Positions 22,096 through 32,953 of a stretch of DNA of 64,000 nucleotides are shown here, in pieces (positions within the stretch are counted from its first letter, which is position 1; every line of letters starts with the position of its first letter). Below the pieces are notes generated by a model, which searched no databases, had not been told where the DNA came from, and saw nothing but the letters and a program-made list of their open reading frames with translations. The stretch spans positions 2,606,501 through 2,670,500 of the forward strand of contig OU015660.1 of the NCBI GenBank assembly GCA_907165275.2, given 5' to 3'. The DNA is from Zygaena filipendulae. Taxonomy: Eukaryota; Arthropoda; Insecta; Lepidoptera; Zygaenidae. Made by a program: the position numbers and the translations under genes.

Positions 22096-22620
22096 CTGAT
22101 TATGTTTATTTAATATAGATTTATATTAATTTAATACAAAAGTAAATTAAGTCAATTCTCTTTATGAGTGATGCCGTGGCGACGCGTCGCCGCAAAAGCA
22201 GCCAGTCTGACCCTCCGCATTTGATGTTTCACATCAATAGGTGTTTCTGGTTTTTTGATTATTAACCTCTAAGATTGGAACAACTAGTCCCTAATAATTT
22301 GGGTGAGGCACACGTATTAAACAGTCCCCTGCACCTTAGATAGGGGACCATTTCCGCCTCTCGGAACTTTTGAACGAAATACGTTCTGTGTGTCATTCGA
22401 CAGGGAATCGCGAGCAAGCCATTTTGTTTTAAAATTAAATGTGCCGACATGAATTAAGTATTCATATTTTAATAATTCGTATAATCAATAAACTTAATGA
22501 ATAGTTGTTTGATGCAAAGTTTTTTTTTGCTCTGAAAAGTTGCATATCGGAAGTCAAAACTTCCGTGGTGTTAGAACTTAAGCGACGTGATGTCTTTATG
22601 TGTCTGCGTCATTGTTTTAG

Positions 22621-22892
22621 ACATATATGAACATTTATGCATACGAAGAAAGAAAAAACTCTCTAGGGAAGATATTTTAGAAAGAAAAAGAGAATATGCC
22701 CGAAAAAAATATGAACTTATAAAAGGTGACCCGCAGAAACGGGAAGAATTAAGAAAGAAAGAACGTCTTAAATACCTTAAGAAAAAAGAAAAGGGGACTA
22801 AGAAGCTTGTTAAGGATATGACGAGACGAGAACAACAAGAAGCGAGGAAGAAATGGAGAGAGAATAGTAGAAAGTATCGAAAAAAAAAATAG
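22621..22892 (+). CDS. mod(mdg4): Basic-domain terminal exon B (phase-matched, non-FLYWCH)
   Basis: The acceptor is gtgtctgcgtcattgttttag ending at 22620, then AC and 89 codons to TAA at 22890: same phase as all neighbours. Nearly half of the residues are Lys or Arg. Order: RRKKKLSRED (8-17), ERKREYARKKYE (20-31), ELRKKERLKYLKKKEKG (42-58), LVKDMTRREQQEARKKWRENSRKYRKKK (62-89). The LVKDMT-x-RE core and the KKWR motif align with basic exon A. Predicted helical and coiled-coil-like. An aataaa lies at about 22909, only 17 bp after the stop. A nucleic-acid-binding tail is plausible; no known domain name is certain. Confidence 0.75.
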
Positions 22893-22984
22893 CATAGCAT
22901 TGTAACACAAATAAAATAAATCAAGAAATTAAATTAAAAAGCAAGATCCTGAAGTATTTAACCCATCTAGCACCTACACCCGAA

Positions 22985-23310
22985 ATTAGAAGCACTCGCT
23001 CCAAACCTGTTTCTTATTTCTATTTGATTACAATAATAATATTTAGGGTTTTTATGATGTTAATAACAATTATCAGTATTTTTTATAAATTTAAGAAAAA
23101 ATAAAGAGAGGTATGTGCGGTCGTAATTAAAATTTGTTGATTATAAATTTTAGGTTTTGCACATGTTTTAGTCATAGGAATCGATGTTGACTCTCTTTTT
23201 CAAATAAATAAATAGGTGTTTCTAGGTTTTTTGTTTTTCAATCTCTAAGATTGAAACAGCTAGCCAATAATGATTTAGATGAAATTCGGCACACGCCTTC
23301 TACTAAATAC
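22985..23310. repeat. Ancient segmental duplication, copy 2
   Basis: Partner of 21120-22450, lacking its insertions. No exon remnant is seen after it, in contrast to copy 1, which precedes basic exon B. Confidence 0.55.
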
Positions 23311-23639
23311 GCGCGAGAAATTTGAAGTTTTCCATTTTTGCTTATCTTTGAAAAACTTAATTTTTTGCTACATTATTGTTCAATTACTACTAAAATTCAA
23401 AATCTGTAAAAAAAAAACTATTTGGTTACTATTATAAAATGGTGTTTCATTTAAATAGGTACACAATGTGTAATGATATAGGTAACATTCCTCTGTAATA
23501 TATAAAAAAAAATTGAAACGGTTGTGTGCTAGATACCTACCTGTATTACTAGTAAGCACCGTTGGTATTGTGGTTAGCAACCTGTAGTAATAAAAATCCC
23601 ACATTACGCCCTTATCGAAAGGAATCGCCAACAACCAGC

Positions 23640-23860
23640 AGTGCAATTATGTAACTATTGTTGCTATCGTTTTTCGATTTCAATCAGGAACAGCCATTTT
23701 GTGATTAATTTATCATGTTTACGCAGCTATAAATTTTTTGTAGTATTTTAGGTGATTGCTAGAAATTTTTGGTGTCAAAACGTGCGTATTGTAATGGCAA
23801 AACCGTCATGATTCTGATTACAACGAATGTTACGTAATAGCCCTGTTATCTAGTAGGTAC
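23640..23860. repeat. MITE, gctattatgtaact family
   Basis: Inverted ends gcaattatgtaactattgttgctatcgtttttcg (23642) and tgttacgtaatagccct (23828-23845). The interior shares ggtgtcaaaacgtgcgtattg with 5790-5800 in reverse. Confidence 0.6.
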
Positions 23861-24094
23861 ACTTAGTACAAGCTTTGCTTAGTTTAGGACAAGCTGGCGC
23901 TGAACGATAATGTCCAAGCATTAACCTATTGGCCAGACATCTGAAAGCGACAATATGGTACTACAGGCCTATTAAAATAAATATTATTCAATCTAGTCTT
24001 GGAGAGGTCTTTCTTGCTTCATTCATCCATTTAGTTAATTAGAGAAACGAACTAAGTCGTAGATCTATGCATCCATCTATAATTCAATAATTTT

Positions 24095-24435
24095 ATTAAT
24101 ATATGGCGCAGTAGGCCCCCATGGGCACTTAATCAAGGTGTACCGGGTTTGATTCCCGGGGTTGAACTTTATGCAATATGATTATTACGTACATATGTGA
24201 TGTGATATGAACACAGTTCCTCTCTCCAGTCGGGGCGTATTTATATATATAATATGCCTAATATATACACTACTAATAATTTATTTTAAAAATTATTTAA
24301 ACTAATATTTAAATATAATATTTAAATATAATATGTAGTGGGATATCTCACGTGTTGCTTGATTTTCACGACAAAATCTTATAGCTTAGTGTGTGGGATC
24401 AAGTAGATCTGTGTGTTGTAATAGTAGATTATGCA
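24095..24435 (+). repeat. tRNA-derived SINE
   Basis: A-box-like tggcgcagtagg at 24104-24115 and B-box-like ggtttgattcc at 24146-24156, 30 bp apart, followed by a non-tRNA body (ctccagtcggggcgtat...gggatcaagtagatctgtgtgttg). Body copies occur at 57761-57905 and, inverted, 10475-10565, which identifies it as a SINE and not a tRNA gene. Confidence 0.7.
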
Positions 24436-24740
24436 CCGAGGGAGCAAACCAGTGTATTACGTCACGGGCTGCATTTTGAACCCTGAGCGTAAGGAGGGAC
24501 TCTAGAGTTAATCCCCGAGCATAGCGAGGGGAATTAAAAATTTAACTCCTGAGCGTAGCGAGGGAGTTATGTAGAGTCTTGAGTGAAGCGAGGAGTTTAA
24601 GCTGCCCGTGACGAAGACAGGCTTTATCCTCGAGGTGCATACTCTACTTTTCATACCTACTGCGAGATATAAACCCTCTTTAAACGGGCATTGTAAAAAG
24701 GGTTTATTCGAAAATCTAACTGGCCACCACAAGCAGATCA
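24436..24740. repeat. Cluster of gagcgtagcgaggg mini-repeats
   Basis: Successive related words: ctgagcgtaaggagggactc (24482), ccgagcatagcgaggggaatta (24513), ctgagcgtagcgagggagtta (24548), ttgagtgaagcgaggagttta (24579). Spacing is about 30 to 35 bases. Unknown class; possibly part of a larger repeat that reaches the ccctctttaaacgggc...aaagggtttattcg inverted pair near 24670-24710. Confidence 0.5.
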
Positions 24741-24954
24741 CATAAAATAATAAAATGCTAAGAGTTTTCCTACATAATGTTCCAAACTCAAATCACTCAA
24801 CATACAACATTACCTCCCTGCCCTTAGGTTGGGATTTTATGCCTTGCTTTACATTGAGATTGCGTGATATGTAATTGTACATTGTCGAGCAGGTGATATG
24901 AAAAGCGAATTATTAAATTAGAGGTGTGAGGTGTAGGTACAATTCATGTTGCAG

Positions 24955-25217
24955 AGAAAATTTGCCCCATATGCAGCGACACGACCAACGGAAAGAACTA
25001 CGGCGTGAACACTTGCCAGTCGTGCCGTATGTTCTTCAGGCGTTCCAACGACGGCAACAAACACCAGCTGTTCAAATGCATTCGACGCGACGGCAAGTGT
25101 GTCGTGAACCTCGCCTCCCGGTCCGCGTGTCAGTACTGTCGTTACCACAAATGCATCACGGCCGGAATGTCGGCGAGAAGCATGCGCGAACGATGCGTAC
25201 TGGTGTTGGGGAAGTAA
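24955..25217 (+). CDS. mod(mdg4): Nuclear-receptor-type DNA-binding terminal exon (phase-matched)
   Basis: The acceptor is acaattcatgttgcag ending at 24954 (weak pyrimidine tract), then AG and 86 codons to TAA at 25215: the shared phase. It encodes a two-finger nuclear receptor DNA-binding domain: C3-x2-C6, C20-x2-C23 with YGVNTCQSCRMFFRRS (15-30), then C41-x6-C48, C58-x2-C61 and CRYHKCITAGM (61-71). The P-box region (CQSCR) departs from the usual CEGCK, and the second finger loop has six residues instead of the usual five. It stops 15 residues after GM, so there is no hinge or ligand-binding domain. It lies between FLYWCH exons of the array. It could instead be a retained piece of another receptor gene; shared phase and terminal-exon layout argue for membership in the array. 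Confidence 0.75.
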
Positions 25218-25251
25218 TATTATACTTCTTCACATGTAGTATAAAATGAAG

Positions 25252-25672
25252 TCGCTTCCACGGTCTGTTCGTGACAAACTCAAAAACTACTGAACGGATT
25301 TTCACGCGGTTTTCACCAATAGGTACGAGGTAGGGTGATTCGCGAAGAAGTTTTACAGAGGAATCAATCAGACCGTAGAGGTTTCGGTCGCCCTTCGTTG
25401 CCCGAAGGATATGTTGGCGACACAGTATCAGTGACCAGCAGGCACAGTGACCGACCCCGCACGGTGTCAATAATGTGCAAACTACGGGAGAGTATACCTA
25501 CTGACCAAATATGGTGCGCAACCGAACACCGCCGGCAGCAGAAATACTGTTGACCAATCTTCGGTGCGGAACTTTTCGGTCGTGAACTTTACCGAACAAG
25601 CCCCTATTTCTCTCTCAGGGTGGGTAGTTTATTCTGGAATTATCGCGGGTGAAACCGCTTGGGACAGCTAGT
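25252..25672 (+). repeat. Helitron-like element with an internal insertion
   Basis: Starts gaagtcgcttccacggtctgttcgtgacaaactcaaaaactactgaacggattttcacgcgg and ends attatcgcgggtgaaaccgcttgggacagctagt at 25672. The middle (25335-25600) is unrelated GC-rich sequence; the open frame there is not supported as a gene. Confidence 0.55.
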
Positions 25673-26251
25673 ACAATTATAAATGTGAATGTGAGTTTAT
25701 GTTTCGGCAAAATTGATTGTTAAGAAGATATTTTGTCAATTACGAAACTTATTGTTATTTAAGTTTTCTTTTTTGTTAATTTAGTGAATCAAATAAAATT
25801 ATCATAAAATTAATAAAGAAAATTATATTATATTTTGTAGTGAATAAAATTTGTTGAATTTCATTGGCATTTTTCATTGCAATACCCTCAATGAAGCCGT
25901 GTTAAACAGAGGAACTTTTAAAAGTAGTGTGCATTTTTACCTCTATCAATTAGGCTTAGGTGACAAAATTAGTGATTAAATAGTAGTAAATTAATCAAAA
26001 ACACGTATTAGACACGTATTTTTCTTTCTTTCGTTTTAAAAAATAGCTACAATATTATGTTCAGTCGTCACGAATGGTTGAGTTTATAAATGGGGTTACA
26101 TTAATGCGCTCTATATTAGTATTTATAATTAATTTGAAAGCGGACAAAAAAATCTATTTATCTGACGGACTAAATAGACGCCTTTTTAATGTTAACAAAT
26201 GTAATGAATTTTATTCTATTTTACTTATTTTATTTATTATTATTATTGCAG

Positions 26252-26475
26252 ATCCAGCGAGAGCCCGGTACAGTTGGTCGAGGCACGGCAATGCCATCAT
26301 CATACTCGGCGAGTACAGGTTCAAAAAGCGATCCAAGCATTTGAACCAGAAGCACGAGACACACTGGGTGTGCAACAAATGCGATAGGGGCTGCAAAGCG
26401 AGGCTCACCACACTGAACGATGCGATCATAAAAATGCACAACGTACATGACCACGCAGGTATTAGAAAGAAGTGA
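26252..26475 (+). CDS. mod(mdg4): FLYWCH terminal exon 9 (mod(mdg4)-like)
   Basis: The acceptor is ttatttattattattattgcag ending at 26251. AT then 73 codons to TGA at 26473. Strand AIIILGEYRF (14-23), W38-x-C40, an extra Cys at 43, C47, H65-x-H67. A basic stretch KKRSKHLNQKHETH precedes the finger. It is not close to any other exon here. It is the last + strand exon before the arrays change strand. Possible poly(A) signal aataaa near 26540. The upstream reading frame back to 26074 is intron read by chance. Confidence 0.9.
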
Positions 26476-28230
26476 CAATTGACATATCGGGTCTCCGATA
26501 CAGCATCACAGCCACAGGGTTGCCAACTTTTTTAAAATTAAATAAAAAGGGTAAAAAAATTCGAGGTGGCAAAAGAAATAAAAAATTGAAGTTTCGATTT
26601 ATTGTTGTGTTTATTTTTTTAAGAAAATGTTTTGGTACCGTGTCGTGTGTACTTTTATTACCGAGTTTTTGTTTTAAAGAAAAGTTTCAATGCTTGAACT
26701 ATTGCACCTTCTAAAAAGTTGCGTAACACCATTGCACGAGCTATTGCACCAGTGAAATCTTCTATAAGAACGTTCATATATTATTATATTTTGTACATGA
26801 TTATGACGTAACATTTGTTTTGCTGAAACCGTTATAACACGTTTTGGTGGTATACAAATTTACTAAAAGTTAAAAAAAAAACTTATTACCACAAAAATTT
26901 GTCCAAACATGATATATTATGTAAATACTAAATAAGTTAATGTAAACAGAATGTTGGAAACTTAAATCGTAAAACACACATGCTTTTTGAGCTTGGTATT
27001 TAATATTTTCGAGCAAATAATGTTATTCATGTAATTTTAATATTAAAAATGTAAGTTACCATTAAACCGATAATGTTCGATTATTATTTATGTATTGGCG
27101 CAATATTACTCACTTCCGCCTCCCTTTATGTTCTGCAGAGAAAATAAAATACTCGTATTAAAATACTTATTTTACAATTATTGTCTTTTTTCCACGTGAA
27201 TTAGATATATCCTTGGGAGTTCCGCATTATATTCGTAAATTTTCGTGATGAAGTTCTGTGAATGGTGAAAACCGCATCGATTGCGACTTGCTATGCAAAA
27301 ATAGGCGAATACATACAGACAGACGCAAATATCGGCTTAGTTTTATACTATTTATAAGATTAAGATTATTGTTATAGTGTTATGTACATATCTAACGTGT
27401 TCATATTATGTATGATACGAGTCAATGAAGAGGCTTGCTTTGTTACCATGCACATCACATAATGTAATACCAATGTATTATTTATTTGGCGTTAGTCACA
27501 ATTAACGCATGTAACGCATGTTAAAGTATATAATATATATACGGTTAACGCTACTTAATAAAAAAAAAAAAAAATTTTTTTTCGTTTGTCTGTCTGTCTG
27601 TTTGTTCCAGCTAATCTCTAAAACGGTCTGACCGATTAAAACGGAACCTGTACTGGCAGATAGCTGAGGATAAGGTTATTTAGGTTATTTTTGTTAAAAA
27701 AAATGTTCCTGCGGGAATTCCGAAACTCACGCGGGTAAAACAGCACAGCTAGTTTTAAATAAAATATTATTGGAGAGGTATATAATATAGGCAGAAATTG
27801 GTCCTTTCATCACACAGCCTCGGTTATGTTAAGTAATTTTTAGTCTGTAAGCGTCTTTCGAGCTTTATATTTTGATAATACCAATAAATAAGGTATTTGT
27901 ATTGTATTATGATTATAATTGGTTTAATATACATATACATTGTATAGTTGATAATATAGTTTATAAATATACAATATACCTACATACTGTTAAATCCGGT
28001 AGGTCAGTTATTTACTGTATACTTTTGTTAATTTAGATAAAGCTAAGTAATTATTTAATTTAACACAACGATATTCGAAATCTAATAAACTAAGGGAATT
28101 TGTAAGAATAAGAGCCTTATTAGAAATTTAAATTCATATTTAAGAAATATAGGTACTTAATTGTTCAACTTTTCGCCGCACTAGGTGAAAGACTCGTAAG
28201 AGATTGTCTGCATCTCCAAAGTCCTAAGGG
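26476..28230. other. Exon-free boundary region, left part
   Basis: AT-rich sequence between the last + strand exon and the first - strand exon. It contains two Helitron-like fragments (about 27195-27345 and 27585-27754, the latter ending acagctagt). No open frame with an acceptor on either strand. Confidence 0.5.
27585..27754 (+). repeat. Helitron-like element
   Basis: gtttgtctgtctgtctgtttgttccagctaatctctaaaacggtctgaccgat through ttcctgcgggaattccgaaactcacgcgggtaaaacagcacagctagt. Confidence 0.6.
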
Positions 28231-28374
28231 TGCGTACAGACTATGTGACATGTTAGATAACTTGTGTTATACAAAATATGTAAGTTCCAAATGTATAGAT
28301 TTTTCTAAAACCATAAATAGGTATAATGAACACAATTTTAGTGCATATATTTTCTTAATGGAAATCAAAGTGTT

Positions 28375-28716
28375 AATGGGCATGTTGACAATTTTTTTAG
28401 CCCGTCTTGTAGATTAAATTACAAAATATAAAAATAATATGAAAAATACGTTAAATACGTTTTTATTTTTTTACGTTATCAAAAAATAACGGCGATACAT
28501 TGAGTTGAAACTTCGCGTGACGTCACTATTCGGACAGTTTGTATGGCGGTTTTAGCGATTAGTGACGTCACGACCCCCTCACCCTAAACTTTATTGCGCT
28601 TTATCTCTGTATATTTTAATTTATTTGAAAAAGCAAAAAATATGTGTCTATTGTTTTATCTTGTAACTGACGGACTAATTAGAATTTTGATTTTCAAAAG
28701 TAGTCAACATCCCCAT
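28375..28716. repeat. MITE of the gatgttgacta family, copy 3 (inverted)
   Basis: Complete copy: aatgggcatgttgacaa at the left, tagtcaacatcccc at the right, and tgacgtca palindromes in the middle. Preceded by gggtgcgtacagactatgtgacatgttagataa (28230-28262), a word also found right before the partial copy at 63968. Confidence 0.75.
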
Positions 28717-28744
28717 TTACAAGAGAAAATTATACCTGTAACAT

Positions 28745-28896
28745 TAATAGGTCAAAAACTACACAAATGTTGTAATATTACACAGTATGATATATGTTGT
28801 AATATTACACAGTATGATATCTATCATAAGTATATATGATAGATATCATACTGTGTAATATTACAACATTTGTGTAGTTTTTGACCTATTAATGGA
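28745..28896. repeat. Large perfect palindrome
   Basis: ggtcaaaaactacacaaatgttgtaatattacacagtatgatat... is followed, after a duplicated inner piece and a short centre (atcataagtatatatgat), by its reverse complement ending gtttttgacctatt. Probably a foldback MITE. Confidence 0.75.
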
Positions 28897-28969
28897 TGGA
28901 TGTATTATAAGTATTTATCAAAAAATATTACAAAGTAGGTATACTATCCATAGTCTTCGTTTTTCGGCC

Positions 28970-29290
28970 GCACTTAGAGTCGTTTTAATGATTACTTAAT
29001 TTTAAGTAACGATTTTAAAACCAAACTTCCACACTCACGGCCGCACTCAGAGTCGACTTTAATGATTACTTAGTTAAGTATAGATTTTTAAAACAAAACT
29101 GCCGCAATCAGACAAGTTTAATAAATTAATGTTAATTGGCATTTAATTTATTAAGTTACATCTCATTAAATGCCAATTAACACTAATTTACTGAACGTCT
29201 CTGATTGCGGCAGTTTGCTTTTAAAAATCTATACTTAACTAAGTAATCATTAAAGTCGATTCTGAGTGCGGCCGTAAGTGCGGCCGTTAG
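28970..29290. repeat. Nested copies of the ccgcactcagagtcgac palindromic MITE
   Basis: Two left ends (ggccgcacttagagtcg at 28968 and ggccgcactcagagtcgac at 29039) and two right ends (gattctgagtgcggcc and gtaagtgcggcc near 29265-29285), so one copy appears to have inserted into another. Confidence 0.6.
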
Positions 29291-29939
29291 TCCCAAATTC
29301 AGCAGAGCTTGTAAGTTTGGATCAAGTAGCACTCTTTGAGCATTGTTATTCATTTTGTTTTTGAACATCTTGGGATAGCAATTTAAGGCATTACCTGCAG
29401 TAGGTAATATTTTTAGTATTGTAGGTACTTAAAAAAGCTCTTGCAAAATCTCTTCTAAACTTGACGAGAATTAAAGAAATGCAGTTGCAATAGAAAATAG
29501 ATTGAACAGTAATTTATACTTGTTATGTCAACATTCCTGTAGGTTATTAAAAAAAGGATTTTCATTAATATATTATGTAGATTAGGATTAAGAAAACTTA
29601 AAATAAACTTTATCAGATTTTATGATATAATCTTCGTTTCATTTAATTTCAATTTTTTACTAATAAATCCTTTATTATTGGTAATTAATATAAAATTCAA
29701 TAGCTTTAGAATATTTTTTTTATCAAATATTAATTTACACTAGAGTTTGTAAGTTTGGATGTAGGCTGGAACTAATAGTTGTTCCAGATAGATTTTATAT
29801 ATTATTATTACTTTATATAATTTTATATTGATAGGAAGTTTAAATGTACTTGAGTATATTATACATTTATCCTGGATCAATGAGTTCCCGACAGAGTTTC
29901 GAAATACACGCGAGCAAAAGTGTGAGAAGCGCCCATTTT

Positions 29940-30270
29940 GTATAGTTATACAACGTGTTAATAAATTAACCTGATGGACCCCATTTAAAAAAATAAACAA
30001 TAATTTGAATACAATATAAATTATGCTAAAGAAATATATATAGTTTAAAAGTTATATACAACATTATTTTGGAGGTGACCTATCTACGAAATTTCAAGCG
30101 CTGCACCCGCGCCTGACATGTCAATGAATCAATTTTTTGCTACGAGCGGCGTACACGCCAAATATTGTTTTATAAATAATTTGGGCATGGGCTGATAAAA
30201 ATGAAAAAAATATGACCTAAATTGAAAATGGTGCGATCGATTCGGAAGTCGATTCTGAACAAACTGAAGT
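29940..30270. repeat. MITE with ttatacaacgtgttaat ends, 3' part lost
   Basis: ttatacaacgtgttaataaattaacctgat...tggaggtgacctatctacgaaatttc...gtgcgatcgattcggaagtcgattctgaacaaact. Complete sibling at 53866-54223. The right end is replaced by a half copy of the gagtcgac MITE (30243-30406). Confidence 0.65.
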
Positions 30271-30454
30271 CGATTCTTAATGAGATGTAACTTAATAAGT
30301 TAAATGCTAATTAACATTAATTTATTAAACTTGTCTGATCGCGGCAGTTTTGTTTTAAAAATCTATACTTAACTAAGTAATCATTAAAGTTGACTCTGAG
30401 TGCGGCGGTTAATACTAGATACTAATCAAAATCATAAAGACGCAAGTTACTCAC

Positions 30455-30570
30455 AAAACATGATGTGGCCGATCATTTCATGAAATGGCCACAACCGAAT
30501 ATCACCTTATGTTGTCTTTGGCGCATCGCCGGCCGCTACCGCGGCACGCCTTGGTCACAGTACAAATATC
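30455..30570. repeat. Fragment of the gatgtggccgatcatttcatgaaatggcc repeat
   Basis: Shares the ends and the catcgccggccgctaccgcggcacg core with 19119-19500. Confidence 0.5.
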
Positions 30571-30832
30571 AGTGTGCTTTACGCCCTGACTCAAATCAAA
30601 AAGTACTTATAACTAGACCCTATTCAGTCTGCCAATTTTGATGTGGCTTGACATACCTACACATTTTGCGTTCGCATTAACGTTCGGTATAGGGTTACCA
30701 TGTGGAAATAAAAGGAATTGTGATTTTTGTGTTTTAGTTTAATTTTTGAAGCGAGTGTTAAAAGTTTGCTCCGGAAGTGCGTAAAAAAATCTAAACTGGC
30801 CTAAAAGAAATGCTGACAAAGAAATACCCACT

Positions 30833-31089
30833 TCATAAATACATAAAACTGTAATCCTGACACAGCATTAAAGATTTCTGGTCGCCGATCGTCGGATCAT
30901 GGTTATGCGCCATGTTCGTTTTACATATCGTATCTTCAACAGTAAAGAGGCACGCGCGGCATCCCTCGTGATGTTTCGCGCACCGCCATCTTATTTTGCC
31001 GCGGTTATTTCTACGGTGCAAGTAGAATTTGTTGCCGGCCAGTATCATTACGAAGTTTTTCTGCGGTGTTATGAAATATTGGGGCAGTC
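30833..31089 (-). CDS. mod(mdg4): FLYWCH terminal exon 10 (mod(mdg4)-like, - strand)
   Basis: On the - strand the acceptor is cgcatattttcag (just above 31089), then GA and 84 codons to TGA at 30833. Strand FVMILAGNKF (12-21), W34-x-C36, C43, H61-x-H63, then a 21-residue tail. It is the first exon of the reverse-strand array. It was a partner in the unequal crossover that created the chimeric pseudoexon at 32742-32953, which carries this exon's 5' half. Confidence 0.9.
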
Positions 31090-32741
31090 CTGAAAATATG
31101 CGACGAATAAGGTAAGGTAACTTATCTTGATTGAAAATGTTTACTTAAAATTGAAATTGATACCTTGTGTCAATTCTTGCGTGGTATTTAATTTTTTTAT
31201 AATTTCGCTTTGTTAATTTGAATATTAAAAAAGAAACAAATGTTGCAAAACAACTTCATATTATAATTAATTATATAAAGTAAGTACTAGTAAACAATGA
31301 CTGGTCATATAGGCGAATAATTATTGCAAAAAGTGTGATAATTTTTTTCCTTTGGGAAAGTTTTTTGTCATCATGTGTCTAGTCTTAATTATCTTTCATG
31401 ATAAATGTACAGTGGGCCACAGGGCCACATAGACAAGTATACCACCTTGTGAAATTTATACTTTTTGCAAAACGTCTGTATGACGTTGTAAGTTGCCGTT
31501 TTTGCAGCTCCAAGTTCCAAATTCCAATACAAGCGAAAATCGAATATTGAAGCTGCAAAAACGGCAAGTTATAACGTCATAAAGAAATTTTACAAACAGT
31601 ATAAATTTTACAAGGTGGTATACTTTTCTATGTGGCCCACTGTACATTAAATAAAACAAAAAATGTTACTATAGATAAATGTAGAATCAAAATTGGTTGG
31701 TAAATTATCATTTATTTATATCTAAATTTATATAAAATGACGTATCAATTTTATATTCTTCGTTTGCCTTACTATAAACAAAGTAGCTCTTTATTTTTGT
31801 TTAATACTAACAATAATGCATTTCTTATCCTTAACACACATACTTACAGTTCCTCTTACATAAATTTTATATCAAACGTAAGTATGAAAATTTCTTGAAG
31901 ATATGACGAGAAGATGCTGGCCAACTGATTGAACAAATTGATTCAGTACGTATAGGGGCAAATGTTGAATAGTTGCACTTAGACTATTTTTATTTTATTG
32001 TATGTTCAACTGTTATTTGTTTTTTAACTATCATTTCTTTTTGGAATAATTATTATCGGAACACGTATGCAAATTTCTTAATGATATAACAACATTCTTT
32101 TCGGTAATCAGAGACGCCTTACAATCAGCGCTTGCGTGCCTCGAACATCTCCATCGGAGTCTATTTCCATTTCTCCTGTGCACGCCGTATTTGTAGTTCT
32201 GGTATAGTAAAAAATTTTGTCCTTTACTTGTAGTGAGTATCTTCGCTTCTGTAATTAAAAAACAACGATAAATGGAGATTTAATTCTCAAAAATAAAGAA
32301 CATTCCGGACTGGGTATTCAGAATTCAATTCAACCTGCCTTTTGATGATTTTGCATCTCGATGTTTTTGTAAACATTGAAAACAACAACAAAAGGCTAAA
32401 ATTATTATATATTTGAGAAAATTAATAACATTGTGTATTCACAGCACAAAATTCAAAAAGTTTTAATTTTTAGATTATTCATAGATTAATCATCACATTT
32501 TTCAATGGCACTTCAATTCAACGGCTCAACGGATCATCATAAATTTGCATACACGTTGTCAGGGATACAGAAAAGGACAAATGGTACTTTTTATCCCGAA
32601 ATTCCTGTGGGAACTCCGAAATTACCGCGGGTGAAACCGCGAGAAATGTTAGAATGATGCAACAAGAGAATAAAAAAAAATGCATATTCTCTATTGTTTC
32701 GATTGAATTTATTTTCATTGAGACAAAACGGATAACGTGTA
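31090..32741. repeat. Tandem duplicated spacer, copy 1
   Basis: Collinear and nearly identical with 32954-34524 (for example catttcttatccttaacacacatacttacagttcctctta at both 31820 and 33440). Differences include a 233-bp MITE present only here (31410-31642). Ends with a Helitron-like fragment (32512-32650). No gene. Confidence 0.9.
31410..31642. mobile_element. Tc1/mariner-type MITE with a paralogous empty site
   Basis: TA-flanked inverted repeats: cagtgggccac...cacatagacaagtataccacctt at the left; aaggtggtatacttttctatgtggcccactg at the right. The duplicated spacer copy 2 (near 33260-33270) has the uninterrupted site ttgtacattaaataaaac, so the insertion and its TA target are directly shown. 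The interior is also palindromic (ttgccgtttttgcagct / agctgcaaaaacggcaa). Confidence 0.88.
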
Positions 32742-32953
32742 TTATGTAGCTTTGGGTCTGTCATGGTGGTGGTTATTATAGGCTTGCATGATTTTACTTC
32801 CGTACGGCGCCAAGTAAACTTTGCATACTTTGGAATGTGACGCGCAACGCCATCTTATTTTGACGAGGTTATATCTACGGTGCAAGTAGAATTTGTTGCC
32901 AGCCAGTATCATTACGAAGTTTTTCTACGGTGTTATGCAATGTTATAGCAGTC
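32742..32953 (-). pseudogene. Chimeric FLYWCH pseudoexon
   Basis: The - strand acceptor atattttcag is kept. The 5' half copies exon 10 (FVMILAGNKFYLHRR) and the 3' half copies the exon at 34525 (ends YNNHHHDRPKAT and stop). Two early stops, codon 3 TAA and codon 9 TAG, stand where exon 10 has CAA and CAG: two C-to-T nonsense changes. Zinc ligands W-x-C, C and H-x-H are otherwise kept. This is the product expected from unequal crossing-over between neighbouring FLYWCH exons, followed by inactivation. Confidence 0.88.

Larger units (their letters stand above)
21120..22450. repeat. Ancient segmental duplication, copy 1 (pairs with 22985-23310)
   Basis: Collinear matches: agcactcactccaaacctgtttcctatttctatttgatta (21124) with 22991; aggaatcgatatcggctctctttttcaca (21850) with 23175; aataggtgtttctggttttttga...cctctaagattggaac (22238) with 23212. 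Copy 1 has been lengthened by insertions. The two copies flank the basic exon at 22621. Confidence 0.6.

Noticed and set aside
22571..22924. 117-codon Phe/Ser-rich membrane-like frame on the - strand
   Set aside because: Antisense of the Lys/Arg-rich exon at 22621, which automatically yields Phe, Leu and Ser codons.
24095..24170. Possible tRNA gene (A and B boxes)
   Set aside because: No cloverleaf-length 3' end, and the following body recurs elsewhere; it is the head of a SINE.
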